Below, piece by piece: positions 24,825-34,140 of a DNA stretch of 64,000 bases; the stretch's first letter is position 1; every line of letters starts with the position of its first letter. Source of the DNA: Chloracidobacterium sp. (lineage in GTDB: Bacteria > Acidobacteriota > Blastocatellia > Chloracidobacteriales > Chloracidobacteriaceae); NCBI GenBank assembly GCA_025057975.1, contig JANWUV010000007.1, forward strand, positions 1 to 64,000, given 5' to 3'. The position numbers and the translations under genes were made by a program. The notes under the pieces were generated by a model. That model was not told the origin of the DNA. It made no database searches and worked only from the letters and a program-made list of their open reading frames with translations.

Positions 24825-25967
24825 TCATGGGACTCCATCGCCGTCGTCGCCGCCCGTAGACGTCACTTGGGCGTCAAGTAAATCGGCCTGACGGATTTTT
24901 GGTAGATAACGGCCGCCCTCGGTTGTCGCCAGCCATCGCACGAGGCCCTCGCGTACAGCTACCCGTAAATCAAAAAGCTTCCCCGGATCATCAGCCGACA
25001 TCGTGGCCCGAATAACAATGGCGCGCTCATTGACCTCTTGGACAATCAACCGACACACCTGCCCGTTCCAGTTCGGATCGGCCTCGCACAGCCGTTGCAG
25101 TTCAGCCCGCATGGCGTCCATTGGCACGCTGAAATCCGCCTGCACCAGCACCTGACCGATGAGTTCCGGCGTGTAGCGCGTCCAGTTCTGAAAAGGCCGT
25201 TCCAGAAAGTACGACACCGGTAAGATGAGCTGCCGCTTGTCCCAAATGCGGACGACGACGAAGGTGAAGGTCAGTTCTTCAATCTGACCGTACTCGTTTT
25301 CGACAATGACCGTATCGCCGACGCGAATCGGTTGCGTAATGGCGATCTGGATACCGGCGACAAAGTTGCCGATGGTTTTCTGAGCAGCGATGCCGACGAC
25401 AACGCCCACAATCCCGGCCGACGCCAGCAGCGAGACGCCGATGGTGCGCACCACTTGAAACTGCATCAAAAACAACGCCGCCCCAACGACGACGATAGCG
25501 ATTTGGACAAGCCGCTGCAGAATAGCGATGCGCGTCGCCGCCGACCGGCGGCGTTGTTCATCCATGCCGTTAGCGTCCAAGCGTTGCAGGGAGAAGTCAG
25601 CGACGACAGCCGTCAACTCAAAGCCGAACCAGAGGGCGGCCAGCGTCAAAGCGACGCCAAAGCCTGCTTCAAGGCGGTTTTGGACGTTTCTTGGCAGTTC
25701 AGCTAAATCCGCGCCGACTGGCAGCAGCAACAGCCAGAGAAAGACTCGTACAGGATGGCGCAGCGCAGTGTAGGGCGGCTCAAAGTCGGCGGAAACCCGG
25801 CGAACGAGCGCCCGGATGCCGCGCGTTACGAGCAGAACCAATAGCCAAGCAACAACCGCCCAACCCGCCGCCGCCAGCAGCTCGACGTAGTTGGTCTCAA
25901 GAAAGCGTGTGAAGCGCGTCCAGAGGGGAGTCGCTCCAGCCGCGTACCAAACGAAGCTCGTCTTCAT
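24825..25967 (-). CDS. MscS-family mechanosensitive channel
   Basis: A 380-residue inner-membrane protein. Four to five hydrophobic helices precede the pore helix, which reads ASAGIVGVVVGIAAQKTIGNF with the small-residue packing typical of MscS TM3, followed by the conserved beta-domain entry QPIRVGDTVIVENEYGQIEELT. The C-terminal alpha/beta domain continues to about residue 345. Such channels open under membrane tension to release solutes in hypo-osmotic shock. It starts 6 bases after the mqnC stop codon on the minus strand, so the two are likely co-transcribed; no functional link is obvious. Confidence 0.88.
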   Translation of the reverse strand: MKTSFVWYAAGATPLWTRFTRFLETNYVELLAAAGWAVVAWLLVLLVTRGIRALVRRVSADFEPPYTALRHPVRVFLWLLLLPVGADLAELPRNVQNRLEAGFGVALTLAALWFGFELTAVVADFSLQRLDANGMDEQRRRSAATRIAILQRLVQIAIVVVGAALFLMQFQVVRTIGVSLLASAGIVGVVVGIAAQKTIGNFVAGIQIAITQPIRVGDTVIVENEYGQIEELTFTFVVVRIWDKRQLILPVSYFLERPFQNWTRYTPELIGQVLVQADFSVPMDAMRAELQRLCEADPNWNGQVCRLIVQEVNERAIVIRATMSADDPGKLFDLRVAVREGLVRWLATTEGGRYLPKIRQADLLDAQVTSTGGDDGDGVP

Positions 25968-25973
25968 CGGCGA

Positions 25974-27068
25974 CTAGGCGACGGCCTCAGCAACCGCCGG
26001 CGCTTCCAGTCGGCGGTACGCCGCATTGCGCTTGCACGGAATAAAACCAGCTTCTCGGATGATGCGGACCAACTGCGCTTCGTCGGCGCGGTACTTAGCC
26101 CCAGCCGCCGAGACGACATTTTCTTCAATCATAATGCTGCCCATATCGTTGGCACCGCCGCGCAGCGCGCGTCGCGCAACCTCAAACCCCTGCGTCAACC
26201 AGGACACTTGCAGGTTGGGGATGTTGCGCAGATAGAGCCGCGCCGCCGCAAACCACCGCAAATACACCTCCGGGGCGACGCGTTCTGGAAAGAGCTTGCC
26301 AATGGGAACGGAGTCCGGTTGCAGCGTCCACGGAATAAACGCGATAAAACCTCCTGTCCGCGCTTGCAACTCGTAGATTTTGCGTAGGTGCTCCAGACGG
26401 TGCAGGTCGGTTTCGCCCATGCCGTACATCATCGTAGCCGTCGTCGGGATGCCCAACTCATGGGCTGTTTCCATAATCGAGAGCCATTCCGCGCTAGTGC
26501 ATTCCGTCCGGCGGCGCATGCGGATTTCATCCACCAGAATCTCGCCACCGCCGCCCGGAATCGAATCCAGCCCGGCCGCACGTAGACGCTCAAGCACGAC
26601 GCGGATGGGAAGCTGGTTGACGCGCGCGAAGTTCAGGATTTCCGGCGGCGAGAAGCAGTGCAAGTGAATCCGATAGCGGGCTTTGAGCTGTCGGAGTAGC
26701 TCTTCGTACCATTCGAGTTTGAGATCGGGGTGCAGCCCGCCCTGCATCAGGATGCCGCTGCCGCCGAGCGCCAGCGTTTCTTCAACCTTGCGAAAGAGCG
26801 TTTCGTAGTCGTGAACGTAGCCTTCCGGGTCGCCGGGCTTCCGGTAGAAAGCGCAAAACGTACATACAGACGTGCATATGTTGGAATAGTTCACATTCCG
26901 GTCAATGACATAAGTCACGACGTTGTCAGGATGCCAGTCCGCCCGCAGGCGATCCGCCCAGAACAGCAGTTCATCCAGCGGCGCGTGATGAATCACGTCA
27001 AGCCATTCCTCAGCCGGTGGGCGTTCGCCTTGGTAGAGGCGTTCAAGTCGGGTGGAAAAATCAGCCAT
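25974..27068 (-). CDS. mqnC: Cyclic dehypoxanthinyl futalosine synthase (radical SAM, menaquinone pathway)
   Basis: A 364-residue radical SAM enzyme that cyclises dehypoxanthinyl futalosine in the futalosine route to menaquinone. Seen: the cluster motif [14 protein letters not shown] (CxxxCxxC), the [16 protein letters not shown] block and HCFSPPEI segment that characterise MqnC/MqnE, and a [11 protein letters not shown] motif near residue 180. I use the ATG at 27066-27068 ([14 protein letters not shown]); a GTG four codons earlier is also possible. A futalosine-type menaquinone pathway agrees with an acidobacterial origin. Other mqn genes are not in the window. It is followed closely by mscS. 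Confidence 0.9.
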   Translation of the reverse strand: MADFSTRLERLYQGERPPAEEWLDVIHHAPLDELLFWADRLRADWHPDNVVTYVIDRNVNYSNICTSVCTFCAFYRKPGDPEGYVHDYETLFRKVEETLALGGSGILMQGGLHPDLKLEWYEELLRQLKARYRIHLHCFSPPEILNFARVNQLPIRVVLERLRAAGLDSIPGGGGEILVDEIRMRRRTECTSAEWLSIMETAHELGIPTTATMMYGMGETDLHRLEHLRKIYELQARTGGFIAFIPWTLQPDSVPIGKLFPERVAPEVYLRWFAAARLYLRNIPNLQVSWLTQGFEVARRALRGGANDMGSIMIEENVVSAAGAKYRADEAQLVRIIREAGFIPCKRNAAYRRLEAPAVAEAVA

Positions 27069-27298
27069 GGCGTTACACAACCAACCAGGTTCAGCCGCAT
27101 ACGCTTGACGGGCGGGATGGAAGCTACACGGCGCGGCGCGTCCGGCGCAACGCGACTTGGGACGGCGACACCCGGCGGCGAATAAGCGACAAATTGCTCA
27201 CCGTCGGGTCCGTGCGCTAGAGTACGCTCCGTACAACCTTAACATTTCCACCGCGCAAACCGGACGCCGCCCGCTTTGTGCAGACAGGCTGGGGCTGG

Positions 27299-28705
27299 AT
27301 GGCTGACCGCTTCGACATCGTGATTATCGGGGCCGGCTCTGGCGGACTCACCGCCGCCGGATTCGCCGCCCAACTTGGCGCGAAAGTCGCGTTGGTCGAG
27401 AAACACCGCATTGGCGGCGACTGTACGTGGACGGGCTGTGTGCCGAGCAAAGCCCTGCTCAAAGCCGCCAAAGTCGCCCATGAAGTCCGGCGGGCGCATC
27501 GTTACGGCATCGCTGTCGAACCGCCGTGCACCGACATGGCGCGCGTCCGAGCCTATGTGCAGAGCGCCATCAGCGAAGTCTATGCCCACGAAGCGCCTGA
27601 TGTCCTGCGGCGCAACGGCATTGAGGTCGTGCTTGCGCCGGCGCGGTTTCTTGACGCCCAGACCATCGCCGCCGGCGACCGGACGCTGACCTCGAAGTAC
27701 TTTCTCATCTGCACGGGCGCGCGTCCCATCCGACCGACGCTGGACGGCCTCGATGACACGCCGTTTATCACCTACGAAACCATTTTTGACCTCGACGAGT
27801 TGCCGAAGCGCATGGCGGTGGTCGGCGGCGGCCCCATCGGCTGCGAAATGGCGCAGGCGTTTCAGCGTCTTGGCGCACAGGTGACGCTGTTCGCCGAACG
27901 ACTGCTGCCGAGAGACGAACCGGAAGTCGGCGCGGCTCTGCGCGCTGTCTTCGAGCGGGAAGGCATGCGGCTTATACCCGGCCGCGCCCGCGCCGTGCGG
28001 CGACGGGGAGAGGTCATTCACGTGGAAAGTGACGCCGGCTGCGCCGACGTGGAAACGCTCTTCATCGCCGCCGGACGGCGCCCGAACATTGCCGGTCTTG
28101 ACCTCGACAAAGCGGGCGTTCAAGCGGACGCACGCGGCATTCCGGTGGACGCCAACCTGCGGACAAACGTCAAGCACATCTTTGCCGCCGGAGATGTACT
28201 GGGTGGCCATCAGTTTACGCACTTCGCTGGCTGGCAGGCGTTTCTGGCCGTACGCAATGCTTTGCTGCTGGGCGGGTCTGTGGGGTTTACCGACATTGTG
28301 CCGTGGGTGACGTTCACTGACCCCGAAGCGGCGCACGTTGGGATGACTGAAGCTGAAGCCCGCGCCAAACACGGCGCGGCGGTCAAGGCGCATCACTGGA
28401 TGATGAAACGTACCGACCGCGCCGTTTGCGACGATGACACAGACGGTTTTCTGAAGGTGATTTCGCACAGCGACGGCACGCTGCTTGGCGCGACTATGGT
28501 GGCGCCGCGCGCCGGCGAAGCGATTACGGAATTCACGCTGGCGCTCAATCATCGTCTGAAGGTGACGGATATCGCGAGCGCCATTCACGCTTACCCAACC
28601 TATGCCACCGCCGTCCAGCAACTGGCGGCCGGCGTCGCCGTTGAAAACTTCCTCAGCGGGACGGCCGGCAAAGTCATTCAGAGCTTGTCGAAGATGATGC
28701 GCTAG
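27299..28705 (+). CDS. FAD-dependent pyridine nucleotide-disulfide oxidoreductase (mercuric-reductase-like)
   Basis: A 468-residue flavoprotein of the dihydrolipoamide dehydrogenase / mercuric reductase class. Seen: the FAD motif IIGAGSGGLTAAG at the N-terminus, the redox-active disulfide in GGDCTWTGCVPSKALL (CxxxxC), the second dinucleotide motif VVGGGPIGCEMAQAF, the flavin motif HIFAAGDVLGG, and a dimerisation domain ending with the HAYPTYA histidine block. It lacks the HMA metal-binding extension and the C-terminal Cys pair of true MerA proteins, so the natural substrate is uncertain (lipoamide, another disulfide or a metal). Start at ATG 27299; a GTG 21 bases upstream is less likely. It precedes the radical SAM gene by 92 bases. 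Confidence 0.85.
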   Translation: MADRFDIVIIGAGSGGLTAAGFAAQLGAKVALVEKHRIGGDCTWTGCVPSKALLKAAKVAHEVRRAHRYGIAVEPPCTDMARVRAYVQSAISEVYAHEAPDVLRRNGIEVVLAPARFLDAQTIAAGDRTLTSKYFLICTGARPIRPTLDGLDDTPFITYETIFDLDELPKRMAVVGGGPIGCEMAQAFQRLGAQVTLFAERLLPRDEPEVGAALRAVFEREGMRLIPGRARAVRRRGEVIHVESDAGCADVETLFIAAGRRPNIAGLDLDKAGVQADARGIPVDANLRTNVKHIFAAGDVLGGHQFTHFAGWQAFLAVRNALLLGGSVGFTDIVPWVTFTDPEAAHVGMTEAEARAKHGAAVKAHHWMMKRTDRAVCDDDTDGFLKVISHSDGTLLGATMVAPRAGEAITEFTLALNHRLKVTDIASAIHAYPTYATAVQQLAAGVAVENFLSGTAGKVIQSLSKMMR

Positions 28706-28797
28706 CGCCTTTAGGCCGTCCGTCCGGCGGCTGTTGGGGGTCGAGCGCCAAACACGGTCAAAATATCGAAATCTAACTGCTTGGAGAATCACCAGCC

Positions 28798-30360
28798 ATG
28801 AGCGAATCGGCAACCGTTCTTGAAGCCCCGCCCGCTGCGGCCGCGCCGCCGCTTCTACACCCCACCGAACCGCCGCGCAAAAAAGACGCAGACTATGTGT
28901 TTCTTGAACTCACGCGCAGCATTTGCCCGGAATGCACCAAGGTCGTGGACGCGCACATCATCGTCCGCGACAACAAGGTCTTCATGCGCAAACGCTGTGA
29001 CTGTGAGCGGGCGAAGGGAAAGCTCTACGAATCGCTCGTTTACAGCGACGCCCAGGCGTACATCACGAATGTGCGCTACAACAAGCCCGGCACAATTCCA
29101 CTGCACTACAACAGCGAGGTGGTCGAGGGTTGTCCGTATGATTGCGGATTATGTCCTGACCACCAGCAGCACACTTGTCTGGGCATCATCGAGGTCAACA
29201 GCGTGTGCAACATGGACTGCCCGCTGTGTTTTGCCGAAGCCGGCCCCGGCTTCAGCCTGACGCTTGAAGAGGTGCAATCCATCCTCGACGACTTCGTCCG
29301 CGCGGAGGGCCGTGCCGAAGTCGTACAGTTTTCCGGCGGCGAGCCGACGATTCACCCGCAGATTCTTGATTTCCTGCGCGAAGCGCAGAAGCGCCCCATC
29401 AACCTTGTTATGCTCAACACCAATGGTAAGCGCATTGCGCGGGACGATGCGTTTCTGGACGAGTTGGCCGAGATTCGGCCGGCGTTGTACTTCCAGTTTG
29501 ACGGCTTTGATCGTGAGACCTACCGCATCATTCGGGGTGAACCGGACATTCTTGAGGAAAAACTTCGCGCGCTTGATCGGCTGGCGGCGAAGGGGCTGAC
29601 GGCGGTGCTCGTCCCGGCGATTGAACGGGGCGTCAACGAGCACGAAGTGGGGGCTATTGTTAAGTTTGCAATGGAACACCCAGCGGTGCGCGGCGTGAAC
29701 TTCCAGCCCGCCTTCCACGCCGGCCGCCACCTAGCGCACGACCCGCTCCAGCGGATAACGATTCCCGATATCCTGACGATGATTGAAACGCAGACCGAGG
29801 GTTTGTTCCGCAAGAGCGACTTCGTGCCTGTACCATGCTGCTTCCCAACCTGCAACGCCGTAACGTACGCCTTCGTGGAGAACGGGGCAGTGACGCCCCT
29901 GCCGCGCGTTGTCAATGTCTATGACTACTTGGACTACATCACGAACAAGGTCATGCCGGACTACAGCGCGGAAATCAAAATCGCGCTTGAGGGGCTATGG
30001 TCGTCGTCGGCCGCGCCGGGGACAGCGAAATCCGCCAGAGACCTTCAGATATCGTGTCAAGCCTGCGGTTTTGAGTCGCTCAGCGTTGGCGAAATCGCCG
30101 AAAAGATGAAAATGATCATGTTGCAGGACTTCATGGACCCCTACACCTTCAACCAGAAGAACCTCATGAAGTGCTGCAAGGAATTCTTGCTGCCGGGCGG
30201 CAAGCAGATTCCGTTCTGCGCCTACAACACTATCGGCTACCGTCAGCAAGCGCGCGAGCAACTGGAGGCCCTTGAATGGGAGCGCAAACTCGCTCGCAAG
30301 GAAGGTAAGCCGTTCCAGGTGCGACCCATTACTTTTTCCTTCAAGGAGCCACGTCCATGA
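28798..30360 (+). CDS. Tes/MJ0619-like radical SAM enzyme (putative membrane-spanning lipid synthase)
   Basis: A 520-residue multi-cluster radical SAM protein. N-terminal metal site CPEC (43-46) with Cys67 and Cys69; a second cysteine group CPYDCGLC (112-119); the radical SAM motif CNMDCPLC (137-144); FSGGEPTIHP; the block PAIERGVNEHEVG; RGVNFQPAFH; and further cysteines in PVPCCFPTCN, SCQACGF and MKCCKEF that probably hold auxiliary clusters. This arrangement and wording match the archaeal MJ0619 family, shown to be tetraether synthase (Tes), which joins lipid tails carbon-to-carbon. Bacterial relatives are proposed to make membrane-spanning acids such as iso-diabolic acid, known from Acidobacteriota. 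MJ0619 was earlier assigned as a pterin methylase, so function in this organism is inference. Its stop overlaps the start of a methyltransferase gene (ATGA). Confidence 0.8.
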   Translation: MSESATVLEAPPAAAAPPLLHPTEPPRKKDADYVFLELTRSICPECTKVVDAHIIVRDNKVFMRKRCDCERAKGKLYESLVYSDAQAYITNVRYNKPGTIPLHYNSEVVEGCPYDCGLCPDHQQHTCLGIIEVNSVCNMDCPLCFAEAGPGFSLTLEEVQSILDDFVRAEGRAEVVQFSGGEPTIHPQILDFLREAQKRPINLVMLNTNGKRIARDDAFLDELAEIRPALYFQFDGFDRETYRIIRGEPDILEEKLRALDRLAAKGLTAVLVPAIERGVNEHEVGAIVKFAMEHPAVRGVNFQPAFHAGRHLAHDPLQRITIPDILTMIETQTEGLFRKSDFVPVPCCFPTCNAVTYAFVENGAVTPLPRVVNVYDYLDYITNKVMPDYSAEIKIALEGLWSSSAAPGTAKSARDLQISCQACGFESLSVGEIAEKMKMIMLQDFMDPYTFNQKNLMKCCKEFLLPGGKQIPFCAYNTIGYRQQAREQLEALEWERKLARKEGKPFQVRPITFSFKEPRP

Positions 30361-31187
30361 GCGCCGCTATGGGAGAGGTAGCCGCCCCGGAAGCGGCCAA
30401 TCAGGCGCAGGAAGTCAAATCGTGCTGCGCACAGTTTTATGAAAGCGATGTCGTGCGCTTTCTCTTCGGCGAGTCGTTTCATCCAGGGGGCCTGGCGCTC
30501 ACAACGCGACTAGGTGAAATCCTTGGCCTGAAGCCCAGTATGCGACTGCTGGATGTCGCCGCCGGACGCGGAACCAGTGCGTTGCATCTGGCGGAGACAT
30601 TCGGCTGCGAAGTCGTCGGGGTGGATTTCGGTGCAGAAAACGTCCGGCTGGCGACGGAGGCCGCCGCCGAGCGTGGGCTAGCGGAGCGTGTCCGGTTCGT
30701 GCAAGGCGACGCCGAGCGTTTGCCCTTTGACGACGCGAGTTTTGACGCCGTTGTGTGCGAGTGCGCCTACTGTACGTTTCCCGATAAGCCGCAGGCGGCG
30801 CGCGAGTTTTTCCGCGTTCTAAAGCCGGGCGGACAAGTGGGGTTGAGCGATTTGACGCGGCGGGGGCCGCTTGCGCCGGCGTTGGAAACGCTGTTGGCGT
30901 GGGTCGCCTGCATTGCCGACGCGCGACCGGTGGAAGACTATACGGCGCTGTTGGCGGCGGCGGGCTTTGCGCCGGGCGTCGTCGAGCCACATGACGCGGC
31001 GCTGGGCGAGATGGTCGCAAGCGTTCGCGCCAAGCTTCTTGGCGCGGAACTGATGGTCGCGTTGAAAAAACTCACCCTGCCGGACGTGGATTTTCCCAAA
31101 GCCAAGCAGGTCACGCAGAGCGCCGCCGACGCTGTTGCGCGCGGCGAACTTGGCTACGCCATCATCACGGCCGTCAAAGCGAAGTGA
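30357..31187 (+). CDS. SAM methyltransferase (ArsM/UbiE-like), coupled to the radical SAM gene
   Basis: A 276-residue class I methyltransferase. Motif I LLDVAAGRGTSALHLAE (about residues 64-80), VVGVDFGAENV, the GDAERLPF acidic motif, and VLKPGGQVGLSD. An N-terminal pair KSCCAQFYESDVV and the layout around it resemble the arsenite-methyltransferase-like group, but the extra conserved cysteines needed for arsenic are not evident, so another substrate is likely. The ATG overlaps the TGA of the Tes-like gene, indicating translational coupling and a shared pathway. If that pathway is lipid tail joining, this enzyme may act on a lipid or head group; that is inference. It overlaps the next gene, on the opposite strand, by 14 bases at their 3' ends. 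Confidence 0.75.
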   Translation: MSAAMGEVAAPEAANQAQEVKSCCAQFYESDVVRFLFGESFHPGGLALTTRLGEILGLKPSMRLLDVAAGRGTSALHLAETFGCEVVGVDFGAENVRLATEAAAERGLAERVRFVQGDAERLPFDDASFDAVVCECAYCTFPDKPQAAREFFRVLKPGGQVGLSDLTRRGPLAPALETLLAWVACIADARPVEDYTALLAAAGFAPGVVEPHDAALGEMVASVRAKLLGAELMVALKKLTLPDVDFPKAKQVTQSAADAVARGELGYAIITAVKAK

Positions 31188-31908
31188 CGGCGGCCGGCGA
31201 CTGCGCGCGCCAGACGGTGATGTAGCCAAAAGCCGTCGGCAGTTCGGCGCAGACGGTGACGGCTTTTAGCCCGGCGGCGTGCATCAGGGCGGGGAGTTGA
31301 CCCTGCACGTTGGCTTCAGTGGCGTCGAAGCCGTCAAAGAAGCGGATCGGCAGAAAGGCCAGCGCTTCTAACCACGTCCGGGGCGCGTCATAGTCGGCCG
31401 CAAGCAACACGCCGCCGGGCCGTAGGACGCGCCGGATTTCCGCGAGCGCCTGTCGCTTTTGCGGCGTGGTCAGGTGGTGGAGCATCAGCGAAGTCGTTAC
31501 GGCGTCAAAGGCGTCGGCGGCGAAGGGCAAGCGCGTTGCGGAAGCGACCGTCAGCGCGAGGTTGGCGGCAGCGGCGGCGGCTTTGCGTTTGGCGATGGTT
31601 AGCACCGTCGGGTCGGCATCCACGCCGTAGAGTCGCGCTTGTGGCTGACGTGCATGCAAGCGCAGCAGCAGCGTCCCCGTACCGCAACCGACATCAAGAA
31701 CCACTTGCCCTGCCTGAAGCGGCAACAAATCCGCCAACTGATCCTTGAGCGCGGCGTCGCGGACGGCGACCCGCGCCACAACATCAAACCACGGCGTCAG
31801 CGCTGAAAACGCCAGCGCTGGACGGAAACTGTCATCCGGCGCAACCGGCGCTGCAACGGGCGACGGATTGACAGACGACGGCTTAGCGGGCGCAGCGGCG
31901 GGCGGCAT
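31174..31908 (-). CDS. SAM-dependent methyltransferase (UbiE/Methyltransf_11 type)
   Basis: A 244-residue protein with an Ala/Pro-rich N-terminal 30 residues of low complexity, then a methyltransferase core: VVLDVGCGTGTLLLRL (about 68-83), YGVDADPTVL, SATRLPFAADAFDAVTT, LMLHHL and VLRPGGVLLAADY. The C-terminal part resembles small-molecule or quinone methyltransferases. It converges with the coupled methyltransferase gene at 30357-31187 and overlaps it by 14 bases, so they are separate transcription units. The long upstream gap (31909-32447) contains a terminator-like hairpin directed toward this gene, which might also act as an attenuator. Substrate unknown. Confidence 0.75.
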   Translation of the reverse strand: MPPAAAPAKPSSVNPSPVAAPVAPDDSFRPALAFSALTPWFDVVARVAVRDAALKDQLADLLPLQAGQVVLDVGCGTGTLLLRLHARQPQARLYGVDADPTVLTIAKRKAAAAAANLALTVASATRLPFAADAFDAVTTSLMLHHLTTPQKRQALAEIRRVLRPGGVLLAADYDAPRTWLEALAFLPIRFFDGFDATEANVQGQLPALMHAAGLKAVTVCAELPTAFGYITVWRAQSPAAVTSL

Positions 31909-31971
31909 CGGTGTTTCCTCCCAGCCTTTGCCTTGCGCTTGGGGGCTCGGCGCGAGGGTACGTCATTGGAC

Positions 31972-31999
31972 AAAAAAATGCGGTGGGAAAAACCACCGC
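31972..31999 (-). terminator. Rho-independent terminator (minus strand)
   Basis: A 7-bp stem (GCGGTGG at 31980-31986 with CCACCGC at 31993-31999) is followed on the minus strand by a T7 run (seven A on the plus strand, 31972-31978). It would stop leftward transcription just before the methyltransferase start at 31908. It fits as the terminator of a minus-strand gene that once ended near 32024. Confidence 0.75.
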
Positions 32000-32023
32000 G
32001 CAAGCAGAGAGGAGGAATGTACG

Positions 32024-32200
32024 CTACGCCACGAGCAACCGCAGCATCACCCGCCGGGCGTGCGGCACGCCGCTATTGCTCCCAAGCACATTAAACGTAC
32101 CTTTCGGCAAAAGTTCCGGGAATTTTCACGGATGAAACGGTTGCTTGGGGTACAGGATTTCCATTCCGCATAGGTTGGGGTGCTTCCCGCGGCGAGATGT
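32024..32200 (-). pseudogene. Possible decayed 3' end of a minus-strand gene
   Basis: Between the terminator at 31972-31999 and the next gene there is about 450 bases without an intact gene. A minus-strand frame ending with TAG at 32024-32026 reads KFPELLPKGTFNVLGSNSGV over 33 codons, and an overlapping frame upstream reads NPVPQATVSSVKIPGTF, as if one base had been lost between them. The combination looks like a beta-rich C-terminus, and the terminator sits about 25 bases after its stop codon. I recognise no family; the rest of the gap (to 32447) holds an inverted repeat (GGGGTGC/GCACCCC near 32178-32210) and nothing else I can support. Confidence 0.3.
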
Positions 32201-32447
32201 TCGCACCCCAGCGCAGAGGTTGGAAGCCCCCATACTGCGGTCAGCGCGTTATAACGGATTTCGCAGCCGGCGACGCCTGCCTGTAAAAACGCGCCTCGCT
32301 ACTACGCCTAAGTGGAAGCGTGCCGCCACGCCGCCTGTACGGCAGACGACCGGCGCTTGGTCGTGTTGGTCGGCGCTCACCCGCCGCCCTTGGTTACAAC
32401 CATGAGGTTCACCACAAGCCGCCAAGTTAGCCGAGTAGGCGCGTTGG

Positions 32448-34001
32448 CTACGGCTCGGCGGGCGGGTCGTCGGTAAACTCCTTCGTTTCAGTGGAGAACT
32501 TCCTGTAATCGCTGTAGCGATTTTCGACGCTGATGTTGAGGCCGGCGACAAGCAGCACCTTAATGCCAGCATTAAAATCCTCCCGCAACGGCAGCCAGAC
32601 GCCCTCGGCGTTGCGCGTCTGCTCGAAGACAAACGCCGCACCACGCTTGAGCGACGCCAGCAAGCCGCCGCCGACCTTGAAATCACTCACAAAACGACCT
32701 TCAAGCCGCGCCACTTCCTCGTCTTCGGCGTCAAACCAGACAGTCCCGACCAGTTTCTGTAGAACCTTCTCCACGTCGCTAATTGGCTTGTAGTCGGGCC
32801 GCGGGCGAAAGTCACAAACGATGACAGGTCGCCCCCGTAACGTCTCCCGCCGTGGGTTATAAAACTCACACACTCGCAGAAACTGCGAAATGGTCAACCG
32901 CCGCTTTTGCGCCTCGTCGTTGTCATCCGCCTTGAGGGTTTGGCGCTTTCGCCAGCGCGCTTCGTTCTCCTCAATGAACCTTGCCACCCGCCGCTGTTCC
33001 CTTTCCGCTTCGGACGCCGAAAGCGGCTTACCGTTCACGGCGACCAACTTACGCGCCCGCGCCCCGCCTACCAACGGATACACCTCATAGGTCTTGACTT
33101 CTGTTTCTTTGACGCGCCCATCGCCATCCAGTCGCCGAATGGTCTCTGTCAATGTGTAGGTGTACTGTGTCACCCGCTCATCCACCGCCCGCTGGTTGGT
33201 CGTGACGCGCGTCAGGAGAGCCGGCAGATCAAGTGATGGGTCGCTGGTCGGAATGTCGAAATGGTTGGCGGCGAAGGCGTTGACGCGCTGCACCTCGTTT
33301 ACGGTTAGCGTAAGTGTCGGTTCGTCAGGCGCTTCAAGCGTGATCTGAAAAGGCTCGCGGACACCATTGACCGGACGATAGTCCGCAAACTGAAAGACGC
33401 ACCGGCCTGCGCCCTGGCCGCTTTCCAAGCGCGCTAGGAGACCGGTGTCGGCGGCGAAATAGCCGGTCACCGTCGCTCGTTCTCGCGAAGTGAACACGAC
33501 ACAGTAGTATGGTTTCCCGTCAAGTTCCGTCGCCGGCAACGACCGGGCGGCGACGCCCTGGGCTTTGACGTCAAGGAAGCGACTAGCCAGGGCCCACCCT
33601 TCGAGCAGGAGCCGCCGCCCAGCGTCATCCACCAGCGTATAAGCCCCGTCGCGGGTTGTTTGCATCCAGGCTGAAGTGCCAGTAACGCCGAGGCGGCGCT
33701 GGTCAGCGTCGAAAATCAGTTCAAGTCGCATCCGGTTTGGGAACGCGCGGTCGAGCGTAAAGCTTCCGGTTTCGCCGGTCGCTGTTTGCGCCGCTCCACG
33801 CAGCGTCACGTTACCGGCGGCTCGGACAGCCTTCTCGCCGCCTAGCGCCGCCACGTGGCGGGCAATGACCTTGGAGGCGGGAAGTGGCTTGATCGGACGC
33901 GCCGACTGAGCGGCTGTCGGGAGATCAAAAAGCCAACACCAAACACCCATCCACAGGAGTAACAACCAGCAGCTACGGTCAGAAATGTACGGAAACGACA
34001 T
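32448..34001 (-). CDS. Secreted protein of unknown function, lipoprotein-sorting-like N-terminal domain
   Basis: A 517-residue exported protein. The N-terminal segment (LLLLWMGVWCWLF then TAAQS) is a signal peptide. Residues about 45-250 look like a LolA/LppX-type half-barrel (HVAALGGEKAVRAAGN, followed by repeated beta strands with Asp/Gly turns), a fold that binds acyl chains. Residues 260-517 form a second beta-rich region with a charged helix (REQRRVARFIEENEARWRKR) between. Proteins with a HxALGGxxAxRA start followed by beta strands are common in Acidobacteriota and are usually annotated hypothetical. It stands alone; the head-to-head neighbour is bchG, 139 bases away. Probable periplasmic or outer-membrane-associated location; no enzymatic motif seen. 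Confidence 0.7.
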   Translation of the reverse strand: MSFPYISDRSCWLLLLWMGVWCWLFDLPTAAQSARPIKPLPASKVIARHVAALGGEKAVRAAGNVTLRGAAQTATGETGSFTLDRAFPNRMRLELIFDADQRRLGVTGTSAWMQTTRDGAYTLVDDAGRRLLLEGWALASRFLDVKAQGVAARSLPATELDGKPYYCVVFTSRERATVTGYFAADTGLLARLESGQGAGRCVFQFADYRPVNGVREPFQITLEAPDEPTLTLTVNEVQRVNAFAANHFDIPTSDPSLDLPALLTRVTTNQRAVDERVTQYTYTLTETIRRLDGDGRVKETEVKTYEVYPLVGGARARKLVAVNGKPLSASEAEREQRRVARFIEENEARWRKRQTLKADDNDEAQKRRLTISQFLRVCEFYNPRRETLRGRPVIVCDFRPRPDYKPISDVEKVLQKLVGTVWFDAEDEEVARLEGRFVSDFKVGGGLLASLKRGAAFVFEQTRNAEGVWLPLREDFNAGIKVLLVAGLNISVENRYSDYRKFSTETKEFTDDPPAEP

Positions 34002-34140
34002 ACGCAGTTTCGAGGCTCTTAGAGGCTCTTAGGAGAGTCGTCGGCTTTCGCCAACCAGTGAAAATGGATTTTGCATCGCTAAAGGGATTCCATAAGTTGG
34101 AAACAGCCCCAATCAGGGTGCGGGAGGAGGCGTTTGGCCC

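Noticed and set aside
27239-28813. 524-codon minus-strand frame opposite the flavin disulfide reductase
   Set aside because: Shadow frame; the plus strand contains the FAD, disulfide and dimerisation motifs.
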